From Dryococelus australis (Eukaryota > Arthropoda > Insecta > Phasmatodea > Phasmatidae), in the NCBI GenBank assembly GCA_029891345.1, contig CM056994.1:225982991-226046990 (forward strand): a stretch of DNA of 64,000 bases, written 5' to 3'. The notes beneath the pieces were generated by a model. That model was not told the DNA's origin. It saw nothing but the letters and a program-made list of their open reading frames with translations, and searched no databases. The position numbers and the translations under genes were made by a program. Every line of letters starts with the position of its first letter. The first letter of the stretch is position 1. Below are positions 11,401-23,762 of the stretch, piece after piece.

Positions 11401-12600
11401 ATCAACTTTCAGCGGTGAGCACCGGCGACAGTGGTTCGACCCACTCACTCCTGAGTTACAGTTGAAATTACATTGTACATCCTCTTATCCCTCTTATCCC
11501 GTGGGAAAAAATGGGGTAGGACAAACGTCTCTCAAACACAGTTTCAATTAGCATGTGTTTTATTCCCAGACAATTGCATGTTACACTAAAACACATGGCA
11601 TAATGGAGAACATGAAAAAACACAGTCTCTCTCAAAATACACAAAAAAGCAGATAATCTGAAAGTGTGCACTACAATAAGATTACTAGGAAACCTGTGGG
11701 AGATCCTCGATGGCTGGGATTAAACAATTGAAAAACTTCACTGGAGTCGGCCTGTCCCATAAGCGTAAAGGTCCTTGCACCCATGCATGTGGAGCACGAA
11801 TTAAAACAAAATATTAAGTTAAACAAGTCTGCGCAGTGCGAGGAACATGGGGGCTAAAATGTGAAAAGGTTTAGAAAACTTATAGACTCAGACATCACTA
11901 CCATATCAGACACTTACAAAACTTGAAGGCCCACATATGACACTCACATCTTCCCTCGACCATGGAATCATCTAGACTGCTCGTCATGGTCAATGGAAGG
12001 GAGGGCCAGCAGCACTCCTTCTATCAGCAATATATTGACATACAAAACCTAATTAAAAGCAAACAAACATGTGTTGGAAAAATTGCAAATATATTTCCTT
12101 AATTATTAAGTTGGGCTTTTAATTCTACAACATCCCCTTTTTATTTTTTAACCTTTGTAAGTCCTAACCCTAAGGGGTTTGAGAGTATGGACGGCATTAC
12201 GTCACAGCCAATGCCTGCTGGGTTTAAAGTTATGCCATCGTCACCGCCTCCATTGGTGAGCTGGCCAGTCTGCCCTGCTAAGCTCCCATCACTCTCTCTT
12301 ATAGTGGCTTGCATGACCGCCACACTTATTACACTATGAGAGTTACTCTGCTGTATACTGAGATTGGGTGATTACAACAATTCACACTGCCAGGGTTTTT
12401 TCTGCCTGCTCCTGCCACTACCATTAGAATCAGATAAAAGGCTGGGACCCAAGGGGCCCTAATAGCATACACCCCCCTCTCCTGGTAAGCTCGGTCCTGA
12501 CGGCATGCCTGCCATTTATGTGGCTGTCGGCTCAAGGCGGGGATTCAGGAGATCCACATCACCCTAATATGAATAGGCAAAGTTGGTATGAAAGTTGAGC
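11401..12600. other. Possible distal part of the minus-strand Gypsy fossil
   Basis: Composition turns GC-richer from about 12170. A GGTTCGACCC motif at about 11431 resembles a tRNA B box, but no A box is found at the proper distance. On the minus strand an AATAAAACAC motif near 11550 could be a polyadenylation site. I cannot define an LTR here. Confidence 0.25.
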
Positions 12601-13999
12601 TTATATCCGGATAGCTTGTCATCTCCGAGTCCTTGGCCATGTCCTGCTGGTTGTCTGCCTCGACTGCCGTCCAGCTATGACCGCACATTTTACCTGGGTG
12701 GTTGCGCCTCTGCCACTGATTGACCGCCAGCTCGCTGCTGGAGATCGCCCCTGGTGTGCAGCACGCTGTAAGTTGGCAGGGGCACCATAGGCACCTTCGC
12801 TACGGTGATGAGTTGTCATCCGGCTCCTCCACCCAAATGCTGAAGGTGGCGTCTGCTAGAGAGGAACCGTGTCCCCAGCTACCCCGGTTTGTTGGTGGTG
12901 TTACCGCCACCCCCCCCCCCCCACATCCTCCTCAAGCTCATCTACCCATGGGACTAGCATCTCTCCCAGCTGCTCATCCTCCTCCCATGCAGTGTCGTCT
13001 GGATTGATCTCGAAGGCTAAGGCGTCGCTGAACAGGCACCTCCGTGCTGCCATGGTGTTCCCTGAAAGGCTCTTAAAGGTGTGTGTGGCATCTCTGCAAC
13101 CTCCATGTCTGGAAAGCCCTGGAAAATTTCTTCTGTCCCTGGTGTTTCGGCCATCATGGTTGCTTGTTGGTCCTTCTGGCACTCTGCTACCGGCTCATTG
13201 GGCATATCCATCACTCTTCTCAGGTGGTCTCAGTGATATTTGCTCACCCTGCTTTATGCGTCTCGTACCAAGTATACTGTTCTGCCCACTGCTTGTGTAC
13301 CACATGCAGCATGGACCAGTCCTGCACAGAAGTTATTGGGTGTGGACAATAGGGGGTGTATACTCATGCACACCCAGTCCCCCACTCGCAGCACCCTGGG
13401 TGGCTGGTCTGTTAAGGGGATGATTCGTTGCACACACTCTGCTTGCCACTGAAATGCTGCTTACAACTCACCTTCCCTCCTCTTGCCTGGATTTTCCTCC
13501 AGGTTCTCCTCTCTCATGCGCCATTCACCCAACAGGGTGAAGCTTGCTCGAGCACCAGTTCCGCTGGTGTACGCCTTGTGGCCTTGTTGGTTAGCCTGCC
13601 GAGACAATACAGGCTCTGAGCCAGGTGCTCCTCTGTGTTCAAGTATGATCATCTTGCAGGTATATGCAAAGTTGTACCTTCACTTCCTGGTTGCGCTGCT
13701 GGTGAGGTTGGCTCTCTGGTGGTAGGCTGATACCATATGGTGCTCGACCTGCAACCATTAGCACAGCTCCTTCAACCTGCTGCCTGCAAACTGCATTCTG
13801 TTGTCCAAGAAAATGGAGCATGGGTACCCCCATGTGGGTAAGAATTCTCGCTTAATGGATACGCCTCCAACCAGCATGTGCACTCGTTGATGACCACTAT
13901 AAACCACTAACTCTTATCCTTCAGCATTCACGGTTATGGACGGGCTAAATTACTGTGGTGAAGTTTAGTTTACTGACTGCTGATTGATCCCCGGCTGCT

Positions 14000-15700
14000 G
14001 TACAGGCTGGGGCCCTACAACATGGTACAAAGTTGCGTGGGGGTTAGCGGCTCTCTGCATTGTTGGTCTAGAAAGAGACACTTGCTTATTTTCAGTGGGC
14101 GTGGCCCCTGGGGTAGATCCTGGCTCGGCCGCTTTTGGTGGGGCTGGTTGGCCCTCGCAGTGGGCTGCTCCCCCGGAATCAAATCTGTTGCTCCAATTAG
14201 CAAAAATAACCATGCGTTGGATGATCCAGAGGTCTAGCCACTTTATGGAGTTTGTTACTAGTGGTCGGGGCTCTGCCATACGTATGCATCAGGTACCTTT
14301 GCGTACCTGGTCCACAGTATGGGTGGTCATCTAATGGGTATGTATTGTGACGTACGTGCGCCCAGTAAATGGTAGCCCGCAGTACTACACTAATTTTGGT
14401 ACAAAGGTTTCAATACACGGTCTCCTGCTTCTCCTTAGTAGGACTGATGTTTACGGGAATGGAAGTCACAATCCCCTTATAGTCCATTCATGCTTTCTTC
14501 AGCCTTATTGAATCAAACCTATGAAAAATCTCCCCATGTATGATGTGCTTCGTTGTTCCCTAAATATGCCCTGTATCACAAACGTTTTATACTTGTCTTC
14601 TTTAAAGTTACTTTTTTTCCTGTTAAATTGAAATGTTATTCATATTTTATCCATAAATTATAATGCTTCATTTATAAATAATTTGAATAAAAGCAGTGAT
14701 GAAACATGTGTGTTGGTAATGCCTAGTGAGAAATAGTTTTTATACAAAATACAGTTACAACAGAGTGCGCATGAATCCGGTACGTTGTGTCTTTGGTGTA
14801 ATCTTCCACACAGTTAAGATTAGTTTGCATGAGGCTGAGGAATATCCTGGAAGTAGAACTTTAGCAGGGCTTCAGAAAAGGCAGAAGATACCGTGAATCA
14901 ACTATAAAAATACGTAATCTGGGTTAGGTAATATCACATGTTTATTCCCTAGAGGAATAGACATAGTGGTCCATACTAACTCCTAGCTATCAATGAACTG
15001 TAATGGGTGGAAGCAAGCTATGGTAAACCAAGTGAAGGGGACCACGGGCTAAACTAAACAAGCACAGAAAAGGGCTAGGTAGCTATAGCAACTGACCCTA
15101 ACAGTACAGACTCAGGGTTTACTGCCAAAGTGGTTGCGAGTGTAAAGGGAGGAGTCAAAGACTTCTTCGGGGGTTGCTGGACGAAGTTCTGGAAGACTTC
15201 TGGAAGGTAGCGGTGGTCCTTCGTGAGGAAGACAGTCGGTAGTGAGCTCCAACACACGAGGTGGTGGAGCGAACTGCTGAGAATCAACTGGCTTTTAGAG
15301 CTCTGCGCTCATGTATATAGAAGGTCAGCTGCGAATCCTTTGGCAGGTATCATTGGGCTAGAGCCGCATTCTTTTGGGGGAGGCTGGAAGTGCGGTTTTC
15401 CTTGTATGCTGGTTGCATCACTCCCGCTGACTTAGGGGCAGCGCTGGGCTGCGTGGCTAGATTTTGTCACACGCTGAGATAATTACCAGACACGTGACGT
15501 CTGACATAGTGGTAAAGAAGGCCTAGACTGCCATGTCCTTGGGTAACTGCCACACCAACACGCCCCTAGTCTATGGGCGTGTTGGTGGGCTCTAGAAGTA
15601 AGTTGTCCTGGGTTAATACCCTGCTCAGAGTGACGTGATAACCTGTGAAGATGAGGTGGAGTCATATTTAGTACAGTCAACTGCCTATCTATCATTATTC
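14000..15700 (-). mobile_element. LTR/leader-like retroelement fossil inside the Gypsy integrase, copy B
   Basis: This block separates the zinc-binding and core parts of the surrounding Gypsy integrase. Its left part shares CTAGTGGT-GGGC, ATGGGTGG and CGGTCTCCTGCTT, in that order, with 33850-33990, and the first two of these also with 690-740. A minus-strand TATA-like motif lies at 15313-15318. It therefore looks like a later insertion of the same GC-rich LTR-like family. Its edges are approximate and it is broken. Confidence 0.4.
15553..15587. repeat. Perfect 13-bp hairpin
   Basis: CACCAACACGCCC at 15553-15565 and its exact complement at 15575-15587 enclose a 9-nt loop. The stem is GC-rich and stable. 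It lies near the right edge of the LTR-like block. Confidence 0.7.
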
Positions 15701-18700
15701 AGAGGACTGCCAAAAAATTTCCATACATGTGGGATTTCAATAGATGAGTTTCCTGACATGTACATGTATGACCAGTGCAATGTCTGAAAAGGTATTGATG
15801 GGTGGCATGGGTGTTTGTGGTGCTGCCCTGTCTCGTCGCCCTATCATCCCATGCACTGCTGACACACATGGCATTCCTGTGCATACCCGCGTGTGCGTCC
15901 CGTGCCATTCACAGCCAGTGGTAGTGGCCATCAATGGCCATCTTTATCTGTTTAACCCTGGGGTGACCTGCCAAGTCGCAGTAATTGAAGAAGGTCAGCA
16001 CTGCCACAGCCGAGCTTCTCTGGTCATGTACGTCTACCATAGGCTGCTTTCCCCAGGACACAGTTAAGGACCACAATGTGGATGACTCATCAGGTGTCGC
16101 ACACACCGTCTCCACACTTCACCCGGGCCCATTCGGCCTCCTCAGAGATGTGCTGCGCCTGGTTTACCACTATTCGAGCTTAGCCAAGGTCATGGATGGG
16201 GCCTTGGTTGCATACTTCACCAGGTCTAGCCATCTGCAGACCGGGTCTGCATAAGTGAGTGAAGAAATTGGGACGACTTTTAACGCTGAGGTCTTGTAAG
16301 CCAATAAGGGGGAAGAGATATGAGTATGGATAAGCACCGGAATAAAAGAGCGGTAGTAATGGGAAATCGCTGAAAAAACCAACCGACCAGCTGCATCGTC
16401 TGCGTTCTCCACCCCTCGGTGGGGAGGGGGTGTATCATGGCCTCCCATTTCTTCTCATCGACGATGGTCTTCTTCAGGTCTGTGTCATGGGATAAGGCAT
16501 CGGGGAGATGGTTGTTCTTGCCTGTGACATGTTCCACCTCAAACTCAAATTATTGGAGGAAAAGTGCCCATTAAATCAGTTTACCTTGGCATCCTTTTAA
16601 TGTCCTCAGTCACATCAGAGCCTGGTTGATAGTCCTGAGAGTGAACGGTTTCCCTCCAGGTGGTACCGGTACTTCTTAAGCACGCAAACAATGGCCAAGC
16701 ACTCCTGTTCATTGCTGTGGAACCATTTCTCTGCCTCGCCAAATTTAGCACTCGTGTAATCCACAACTTGCTTACTTCCTTCATCGTCCACCTGATAGAG
16801 TAAAGCCCTTGCTCCTATCGTGCTTGCGTCCATCTGTACTTGTCACCGGGCAGGGTCAATGTGGGCTAAGGGTGGCATTTGAACTCATAGTTGATGGTGT
16901 CGAAGACTTGTTGCACCCTGAGGTTCCACCTGAACTGCTGTGGTGAGAGCAGGTCGGTGAGTGGCGCGATGGTCAACGCATAGTTTGGTACGAAGTGTAG
17001 CAGCCAATTGATCAGGCCTACGAATTTCTGCTTTGTTTGCAGGTCTGCGAGAGGTTTGCCTCGTATAATTTTTGCAGCTGCTTTGGATGCAGTTGGTGAC
17101 CCTGTTAATCAACCATATGGTCCAGGAATTCTAACTGTGGCACCCCTATGTGACACTTGTGAGGACACACAATAGGTGGTGGATGTCCAGTTCAAGTGCC
17201 GGATGTCATCCCAGTTTTCGGACCATATGATTATCTCGTCCAGGTATGCTATTGCAAATTGCCCTATGTACTTCTCCACTTCTCTGACCATCGTGCCTTG
17301 AAAAGTGGTAGGACCAAACTGCATGGCTCGGAATTGAAAACGCTATCCATCTCAGACATTGAAGGCTGTTTTTTGGTTGGTCCTGGGGGCATACTGGTAT
17401 CTGCCAGTACCTTGAGCACAGGTCAAACTTACTTGAATACATTTGCCCACCTCAGGATTGTCCCAGCTTCGTCACACTGATTAGGGGTGGGGGTTGATCA
17501 AAGGTCACTTTATTCACTCGCCAGAAGTCTATACAGAACCGGAGAGTGCTGTTCTTTTTTACCAGCATGATTTAAGAACTATACCCACTCTCTAATGGCT
17601 CCACTACCCCATCCCACAGCATCTCACTTACCTACTTCTGGATTTCCCTCTGTTTCAGAAACCCACAGGCATGCAGGCGTTCGTAGATGGGTTGGCTATT
17701 CGGTACATGGCTACTGTTGTTGGTCTTAGGGAGGGGTTAGATGCTGCAAACAAGCCTCTCCGCTGGTCCAGGATGCATTGTATGGGCTCTCGGTGCATGT
17801 CAGATTCACTGCGCGCAAAATCGTCTAGACTGACATTTTACCGAGATGGGGGTTCCAATGGCATATGCCATCTGCCTCTCTGTCTTTCCCATGTGGATTC
17901 ATGCTGCCCCCATTTCTGTGACTGTATCTTGGTCGGCTAGCCAGGGTTGTCCCAACACTATCTTTTCGCTCAGCCATGTTACAAGCACAGCAGTGTTCTG
18001 TGAAATCTGGTCCCACAGATTTACCATTATTTATGCATGGCCTACCATGCCCCTTGCCCATGGTGCATGGTTGGGGTTGGAGAGTTTCGTTTGGTACCAG
18101 GTGGAAGCTACAAACACATGACTTGCTTCTGTGACTATGAGTGCTGCTGCTGGTCGGCCATTCACTTTCACCAGTATTCTCATAAACCACATTCCCCGGC
18201 TGGTTAGTTGGTGTACTATGGGTAGCCAGGCACCACCAATTATTGGTGGGGTAGGGGGAGTTCTTGTGAGTCTGTGCCAACTCAACAAAAGTTTCCTAAC
18301 ATGTTGAAATGTATTGGTCAGTTCGGGCAATCTCTGTGACAGTGGTGTGTTCGGCAGGAACAGTACCTACACTTCGAAATTTGTTCCCTTTCCTCCTGAC
18401 CTGTTGGGATTCCTATGGTTCACCCTGACCCGTGGTATGGGTTCATGGCCCATCACACTTTGCAGGCAGCCGGTATCTGAGGGTGGGTGAGGGGTTGTAG
18501 ACATTTCCTCAACCGTGGTACTGGTTATTTTCCCTAGTTTTCCTACTGCTTGTTACCCACATACTTGAACCATTATTGTGTGTTCCACTCCTCTTATCAT
18601 CCTATGACCGAGCCCACACAGAAATGATTGTAACTCATTGTATAACACTTCCGTAATTGTGGGTAGGTTGGCCTCACGGGGGTTCCGTGGGATAGATGAA

Positions 18701-18780
18701 CTAGAATAGCTGGACCTTTTTTGCAATAAACATCCCACAGCTTCGTGTTCCCTCTGCACCTCCCCATAAAATTGTGCGGG

Positions 18781-18820
18781 GCAGAGAGAGAGGGGGGGAG
18801 AGGGGGAGAGAGAGAGAGAG

Positions 18821-18857
<37 letters not shown>

Positions 18858-18862
18858 ACATG
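18781..18862. repeat. Compound (GA)n (GT)n microsatellite
   Basis: A GA-type tract runs from about 18781 to 18824 and is followed directly by a GT tract to about 18856. It lies at the gag-ward side of the Gypsy fossil. Confidence 0.9.
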
Positions 18863-20560
18863 CAGGTGCGTGTGTGCGCAGTATTCTGCAAATCTGTATT
18901 TTGATCGTGTGGATTAGCTAGTGGTAATTGGTTGTGTGGGGGAGTCGCAGCTCAGTTGTGTGATGGAGCGGGTTGCAGCTGGATGGTTAACGGACTTAAG
19001 AGTTCATTCCGAGCAGCACTAGTAACTTGGACTTAGCATAACCACATCTTTATGTACAGCAATATGTGGCACCAGGTCCGGACTGTCATCCGCAATAGTA
19101 ATGACGGATCTGTGGTTTATGACAGCAGTCGCTACACTGGTTAAATGTTGGTATATGCGCTATGGAATACGTGACTAACCATGTTATAAAGAAATAGCAA
19201 GCAATCCCGGAGTCAGATGCCCAATGTGACATGGCTCTGGTGTTTTGAATTACAAGCGTGCACTATAAAAGACATTGTTAACTGTGAATGGTCAACAATA
19301 CCACGTGTGTGCTTTCCTCTGGTGCTGTGTTGGAATCACATGATGACGGACGAGCAGACCTACAGCCGTGTTTCCAGGCAGTCAACCAGCATGGATGCCT
19401 GGTTGTGGTGTGGCGTGGCGTGGAAACCATACAGCGGTGGCCGAGAGGCAATCAAATTGAAGCCTGTGTCCTTTAATTCCCATCTACACTTTGTGTGTTT
19501 CCTTCACTGGATTTACAGGTAGGTAATCTTAAATAGCCTAAATAATCATGCCCGTGACAAATCAAGGGTGGTCACTTATTTTGCATGTGCATGTAATGCA
19601 AATAATAGCTAAGTTTAAAAGCAACACCTTCAGGTCGCAGCTCCCAAGCTTTGCTTAGTTAATGTTAAAGTTTAACAATTGTATATTAATTTTAGTATCC
19701 ATATTCTCTGTAGTAAACATGTTGCCTGAAAACGAAGTTTTTTTTTTTCATTTAACCAAAGGCCATCATTAATGTTCTCAAAATTTAAAAAGGTGCCAAC
19801 ACAGAGTTGTGGCAAAAGGGGGGAAAGTAAATGCAACGGTAATGTAAAGGATGAGGCACATTTTAACCCCACCTTAATTCAAACCTAATTCCACTAGAGC
19901 ACTCCTGAGAGCCCTCATGGATAGTAGCCCTCTATACATCAGGTACATCGCCCTCTAGTCCATCGACACCAAACACACGTCCCCCATTGTCTTGCACCCT
20001 CCAATGTCATACGTCTTCTCTGCACCAGGCTGCCCAATTGCTTCAGCCAGATGGCTACCTTGAAAATTGCCAATTCTCGGACTTCAGAGGTATTTATAGT
20101 GTCATGGAATCTAGCCCAGAAACTCCTTTACATGTCGGGTTGCACAGAGGAAGCAGATTACCTAAAGTTTCATACAAAAGCCTGCCACTGCCAATTTCTC
20201 CAAACGGGGGATGGGGAGGACGGTGAGACCAGTCGATGTAGATGTCAATCATCCCGCTCACCAGGCGAAGTAAGGGCAGGCAAGTAGTGGAGACTCACCA
20301 CTACCCACCACAGCAGGATAGTCGCACATACCCCATGCACAGCACGAGGGCCCATTCATAACAATATAAAACAAACACTTAAATATGTTAAATAGTAAAA
20401 AATATATTTGAAAAAAAAAAAAAAGGCAAAACGAATAGTTAATTATGTGAACTATAGTTTATAATTTACGCAAAAGCATTACGTCATCACACATCACAAT
20501 TTTTAACAACAAAGCAAAAATAGCAATAGTTGTACAAAATGTTAGAAGGAAATATTTAAG
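18863..20560. other. Intronic DNA, nothing clearly recognised
   Basis: The GC content is moderate at 18900-19500 and 19900-20340, suggesting degraded repeats. A 7-bp perfect stem (CCAGGCA / TGCCTGG) lies around 19374-19402. No coding domain was found. Confidence 0.35.
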
Positions 20561-20562
20561 TA

Positions 20563-21271
20563 CAGTATTTACTCATTTAGAGCGCGTCCTTTTTTCCCAA
20601 AATAAAGGAAAACATTTTTGGGGTGTGCGCTATACACGGAAAAAAAAGAGGACGGGGAGGGGTAGCCATAAATTGCCAGAGGATGTTAAGGGAAGTGGCG
20701 GGACTGTCTGTTGTCTCATCTCTCGCTCTTACATCAATCCTCTCCCTTCTCCCTCTTTCTCCCCCAGCTAATGGCATCCTGTCACGCTACAAAACCAGAT
20801 CTGCCACGTGTTTACGGCCCCCCGCCCCCTCGTAATAACACCCAGATGCTGGTCGATAATTCCGCCATCCCTCTTTGTTTCCATGGCAGAAGCTAGTGAA
20901 CCATGTAAGGAGAACCTTTTCTTTTAGAGAGAGGAGGGAGTACGGTAGTGTAACATTCTAGCACAGCAAAAAAAAAGAGCCAGTCACTGCTAAAAGGAAA
21001 AAGGAGGAAAAAGAAAAACCAAGCTGCAAATATTACGTAGTAGGAGCATGAGGTTTGTGGAATTTTCTTTATTTTGGCTTTTTGCACCCAAGATATTTAA
21101 TTAAAGTATTTTCCAAACATATCACAATTACCACACATTAATGTAAAAAATAATAATTGGTTCCATACTTTTTGGTGCAATTTAATTTTTAAAATTTTTT
21201 TCCCTAGAACTTGTTGCAAAAATCATGAAGGGCACTATACACGAGTGCGAGCTATACATCAGTAAATACAG
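20563..21271. mobile_element. Pogo/Tigger-like MITE, 709 bp, TA target
   Basis: The left end CAGTATTTACTC and the inverse of the right end CTGTATTTACTG form TIRs flanked by TA on both sides (20561-20562, 21272-21273). GCGCTATACACG-type motifs follow inside both ends. The left end also contains a subterminal foldback (GCGCGTCC ... TGTGCGC) around AAAATAAAGGAAAACATTTT. There is no transposase. A second end of the same family is at 57575-57652. Confidence 0.65.
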
Positions 21272-21299
21272 TATTCTCTATATGTTTTCTAAGTGAAAA

Positions 21300-21600
21300 T
21301 TACAAAAAATGACAAAAACTATTCTTGTTTACATATATGATACTGTGTGGTAAATTCTGAAGCATGGTGCAACATACAACGGCACAACACAATTTAAACA
21401 AAAGTATTAAGTTTTCCGGCACATCTTTTTTCCCTTTGGAGGGTTTGGGCCAACCTTGGTGTGTGGGTGATATTTCAGTTGCAATATAATTGTCAAGTAT
21501 TTGCTGAACAAGGCCTAACCTGAAGTTTAGGTGTGACATTTCTCCACCAAATTTCTGGTAAAGCAAGAAGGCATTTAAGATACCAATATCCAACTACTTA
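21300..21600 (-). pseudogene. piggyBac-type transposase C-terminal remnant
   Basis: The minus strand from 21593 reads LDIGILNAFLLYQKFGGEMS and then HLNFRLGLVQQILDNYI. This matches the LDxxxxNAFxLY ... FRxxLVxxLL segment near the end of the catalytic domain of PGBD-type piggyBac transposases, and is followed by the usual GRP-like linker (HQGWPKP) and Cys residues where the C-terminal zinc finger would be. Everything upstream, including the catalytic aspartates, is absent or unrecognisable. The remnant ends close to the MITE's right end, which may have inserted into it. Confidence 0.55.
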
Positions 21601-23480
21601 TGGCATGTTTACCATTAGTAATAAATAAGATATTCAATTTAATAAAAAAAATTATTTCATTGTTAATCATAACATGTAGTTTTCTGGGATTCATTTAAAA
21701 GAATTTAAAAAACACACTTGAAAGCAGACGTGGGCACTCGCACAAGGAGCCACACAAAGCCAAGAAAGTATTACAATAATTAAAAAGGATTTCAAACTCC
21801 ACAATATCAGTTAAAATGCCAATGCTTAACAGAGGAACATACAACGTCCTCAATCCTTTTACTGAGAATACTATTTTTTTAAATTTCACAACTTTCTCCA
21901 CCAGGCAACGTCCTGCGGCCACTCATAGTCAACGGAGCTAAAATATGATACAACACACTAAAAATAGTTAAGATAATCAACATACAATGTTCCCCAGAAA
22001 AAAAAACTATATATTTCAACAAGTGACAGGTGGGCTACTCTTAGTTGGCCTTATCGAGAGAATTCGGTGCGGTACCCATCAAATACGCCATCAATTTTCC
22101 AGGCAAACTTAACCCAGCAAATAATCAACCCCAAAATGTAAAACATTTAGCCAGCTTCAAACCGTAATATAGCGAAGTGCCATTAACTAACATCACACTT
22201 GAACAGGCTAAAACTCAAAACACATTAACATTAAGCTTGCAAATTACTATAACTCACTCAGCAACCCACCTGTTATCTAGAATCAACATTAGTTAAATAT
22301 TGTGCGTGTCAGCTACACCTTAGCTGAAAACTCCCATGGTGCACCATGATGCAATAATTTCCCATAGCCTGGGAATGGAGCAGAAATATTCAGTAACAGA
22401 CCTCAGTGCTGATCTAGGAAGAAGTGCCCAAGGGCGCACAAAGCACTTCAAACCACTACTCGGGATTAAACTTGAACCAATCACAGGACAGCAAGACTGT
22501 GCATGCTCGGAAGGAGGAGATTACTAAGAGATGGATGGGAATTAGGAGAGGGAGGGTGCCCAAGGAGGTGGTGAGACCAGAGTAAACAGTCTTTAATATT
22601 CGGAACGCACTCAAAATGGCGCAACATGTTGAAATAACTTTGGTTAAAGTATGTGCTCCACGCACAGTTCAGTGCGTATGTTCTTGCCATAACACTGCTG
22701 TGACTTAACTTCTTTAATATGCTACAATTGGCCTTTCTTCAATTTGGTTGTTTTCCTAAGCGAATCAGCTATATCTATCCTTGAAAGCCATACAGTCCCA
22801 TAAGCATGATTAGCCATCAGTACATTAGCAAGTCCAGGATATGAACAAAAATTGTCCAACGTCTCACAATAACCTATATTTAGTGATGGCTTAATCAATG
22901 TCATGTAAACTTGCAAGGATATGGGAGATCCTAGTATTTTGTATTAAGATGTATGTCTTTTCCGGTGTAGATAAGGATGCTCCAGATATAGCCATGTTGG
23001 ACTTGCATAGTAAAAGTGTTTTCATGCCAAAACGAGACTTTTCGGAGGGATATATTGCACCCACTGTAGCCTGCCTTTGCAAAGTACAATGATCTCAATG
23101 ATTACAATGTCTCTTTCAGAAGAGAACAATTTTTTTAATTTTTTATTTTTAAAAAAATACAGCCGTATTTTTTGAAGCTTTGGACATGGAAGTGTGTTTT
23201 GGTCAAACCATTTACTATCAAAAAAATGCAAAAAAGTATCAGTAAACAAAAAATGTTTGTAGATCATAATTTTTGGGAAGACAGGTGTCGTCAAAAGGGA
23301 ATTTGAAGATCTATACAGTTCAAAATAAAGCTTGCACACAATGCTCTGCAGAATGATAAAAGCAATGACAAAAAGTTTACACTTGTAACTTTTTATTTTT
23401 CATAATTATGTACATTGTTGAGCATACCTATTCGTCTCGTCAGTGATGAGCTGTATGAGAAACTGATCAAAATACATATA
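21601..23480. other. AT-rich intronic DNA with unassigned open stretches
   Basis: Short open frames at 22722-22916 (minus) and 22898-23092 (plus, containing DIAMLDLHSKSVFMPKRDF) look somewhat protein-like but match no family I know. No complete repeat was identified. Confidence 0.3.
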
Positions 23481-23641
23481 GAAAAAGACTACAACACTAC
23501 AGTCGATGTCTGTGTCAAGTGGAGTGGAGAGATTTGGGTGGCTCTTACCATCAAGGCCTTGAGAGCCGATGAGGATGAATTGAGGTATGGAGCAGTGCCA
23601 AAATGCAAAGGGCACGAGAAATACCCCAAGAAAACCAGCTG

Positions 23642-23762
23642 ACAAGCGGCATCACTTGGCACGATTCCCACGTACAAGAATCCAGGACTGGCGGGAAAGG
23701 ACTTGAACCCATTTTGTTTAGGTGGGAGGTGAGTAATGTGGCCACTACACCACTGCAGATCC
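23642..23762 (-). repeat. tRNA-derived SINE (head region)
   Basis: On the minus strand starting at 23762, an A-box-like TGGTGTAGTGG (23742-23752) is followed by a perfect B box GGTTCAAGTCC (23699-23709), the internal RNA polymerase III promoter layout of a tRNA. It is too diverged to fold as a complete tRNA, so a SINE head is more likely. The SINE body probably continues to about 23480, where the DNA is GC-richer than its surroundings, but its 3' end is not defined. Confidence 0.55.

Larger units (their letters stand above)
12600..18560 (-). mobile_element. Ty3/Gypsy LTR retrotransposon fossil (minus strand)
   Basis: An old, heavily broken Ty3/Gypsy copy read right to left. Parts recognised by their conserved residues are a zinc-knuckle-like Cys/His cluster (about 18320-18370), a protease-like region (about 18000-18260), reverse transcriptase (about 17100-17650, with the AYLDE segment of the active site), RNase H (about 16550-16850, NEQECLAIV), the end-of-RH motif with GKNNHLPDALS (about 16490-16540), the integrase zinc-binding domain (about 15900-16110, AGHPRVKQIK), the integrase core (about 13650-13950) and the integrase C-terminal region (about 13240-13520). 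Integrase is split by about 1.7 kb of other retroelement sequence (14000-15700). It carries many breaks, well over ten. LTRs were not found. Its orientation is the same as torsin. Confidence 0.8.

Noticed and set aside
11425-11450. tRNA gene suggested by GGTTCGACCC
   Set aside because: No A box at the proper distance and no cloverleaf; B-box match alone is weak.
12869-13423. 184-codon plus-strand open frame
   Set aside because: It lies antisense to the integrase end of the minus-strand Gypsy fossil; GC-rich composition keeps it open.
22336-22527. Short plus-strand frame as a gene
   Set aside because: No homologous pattern, no splice signals and no regulatory context.
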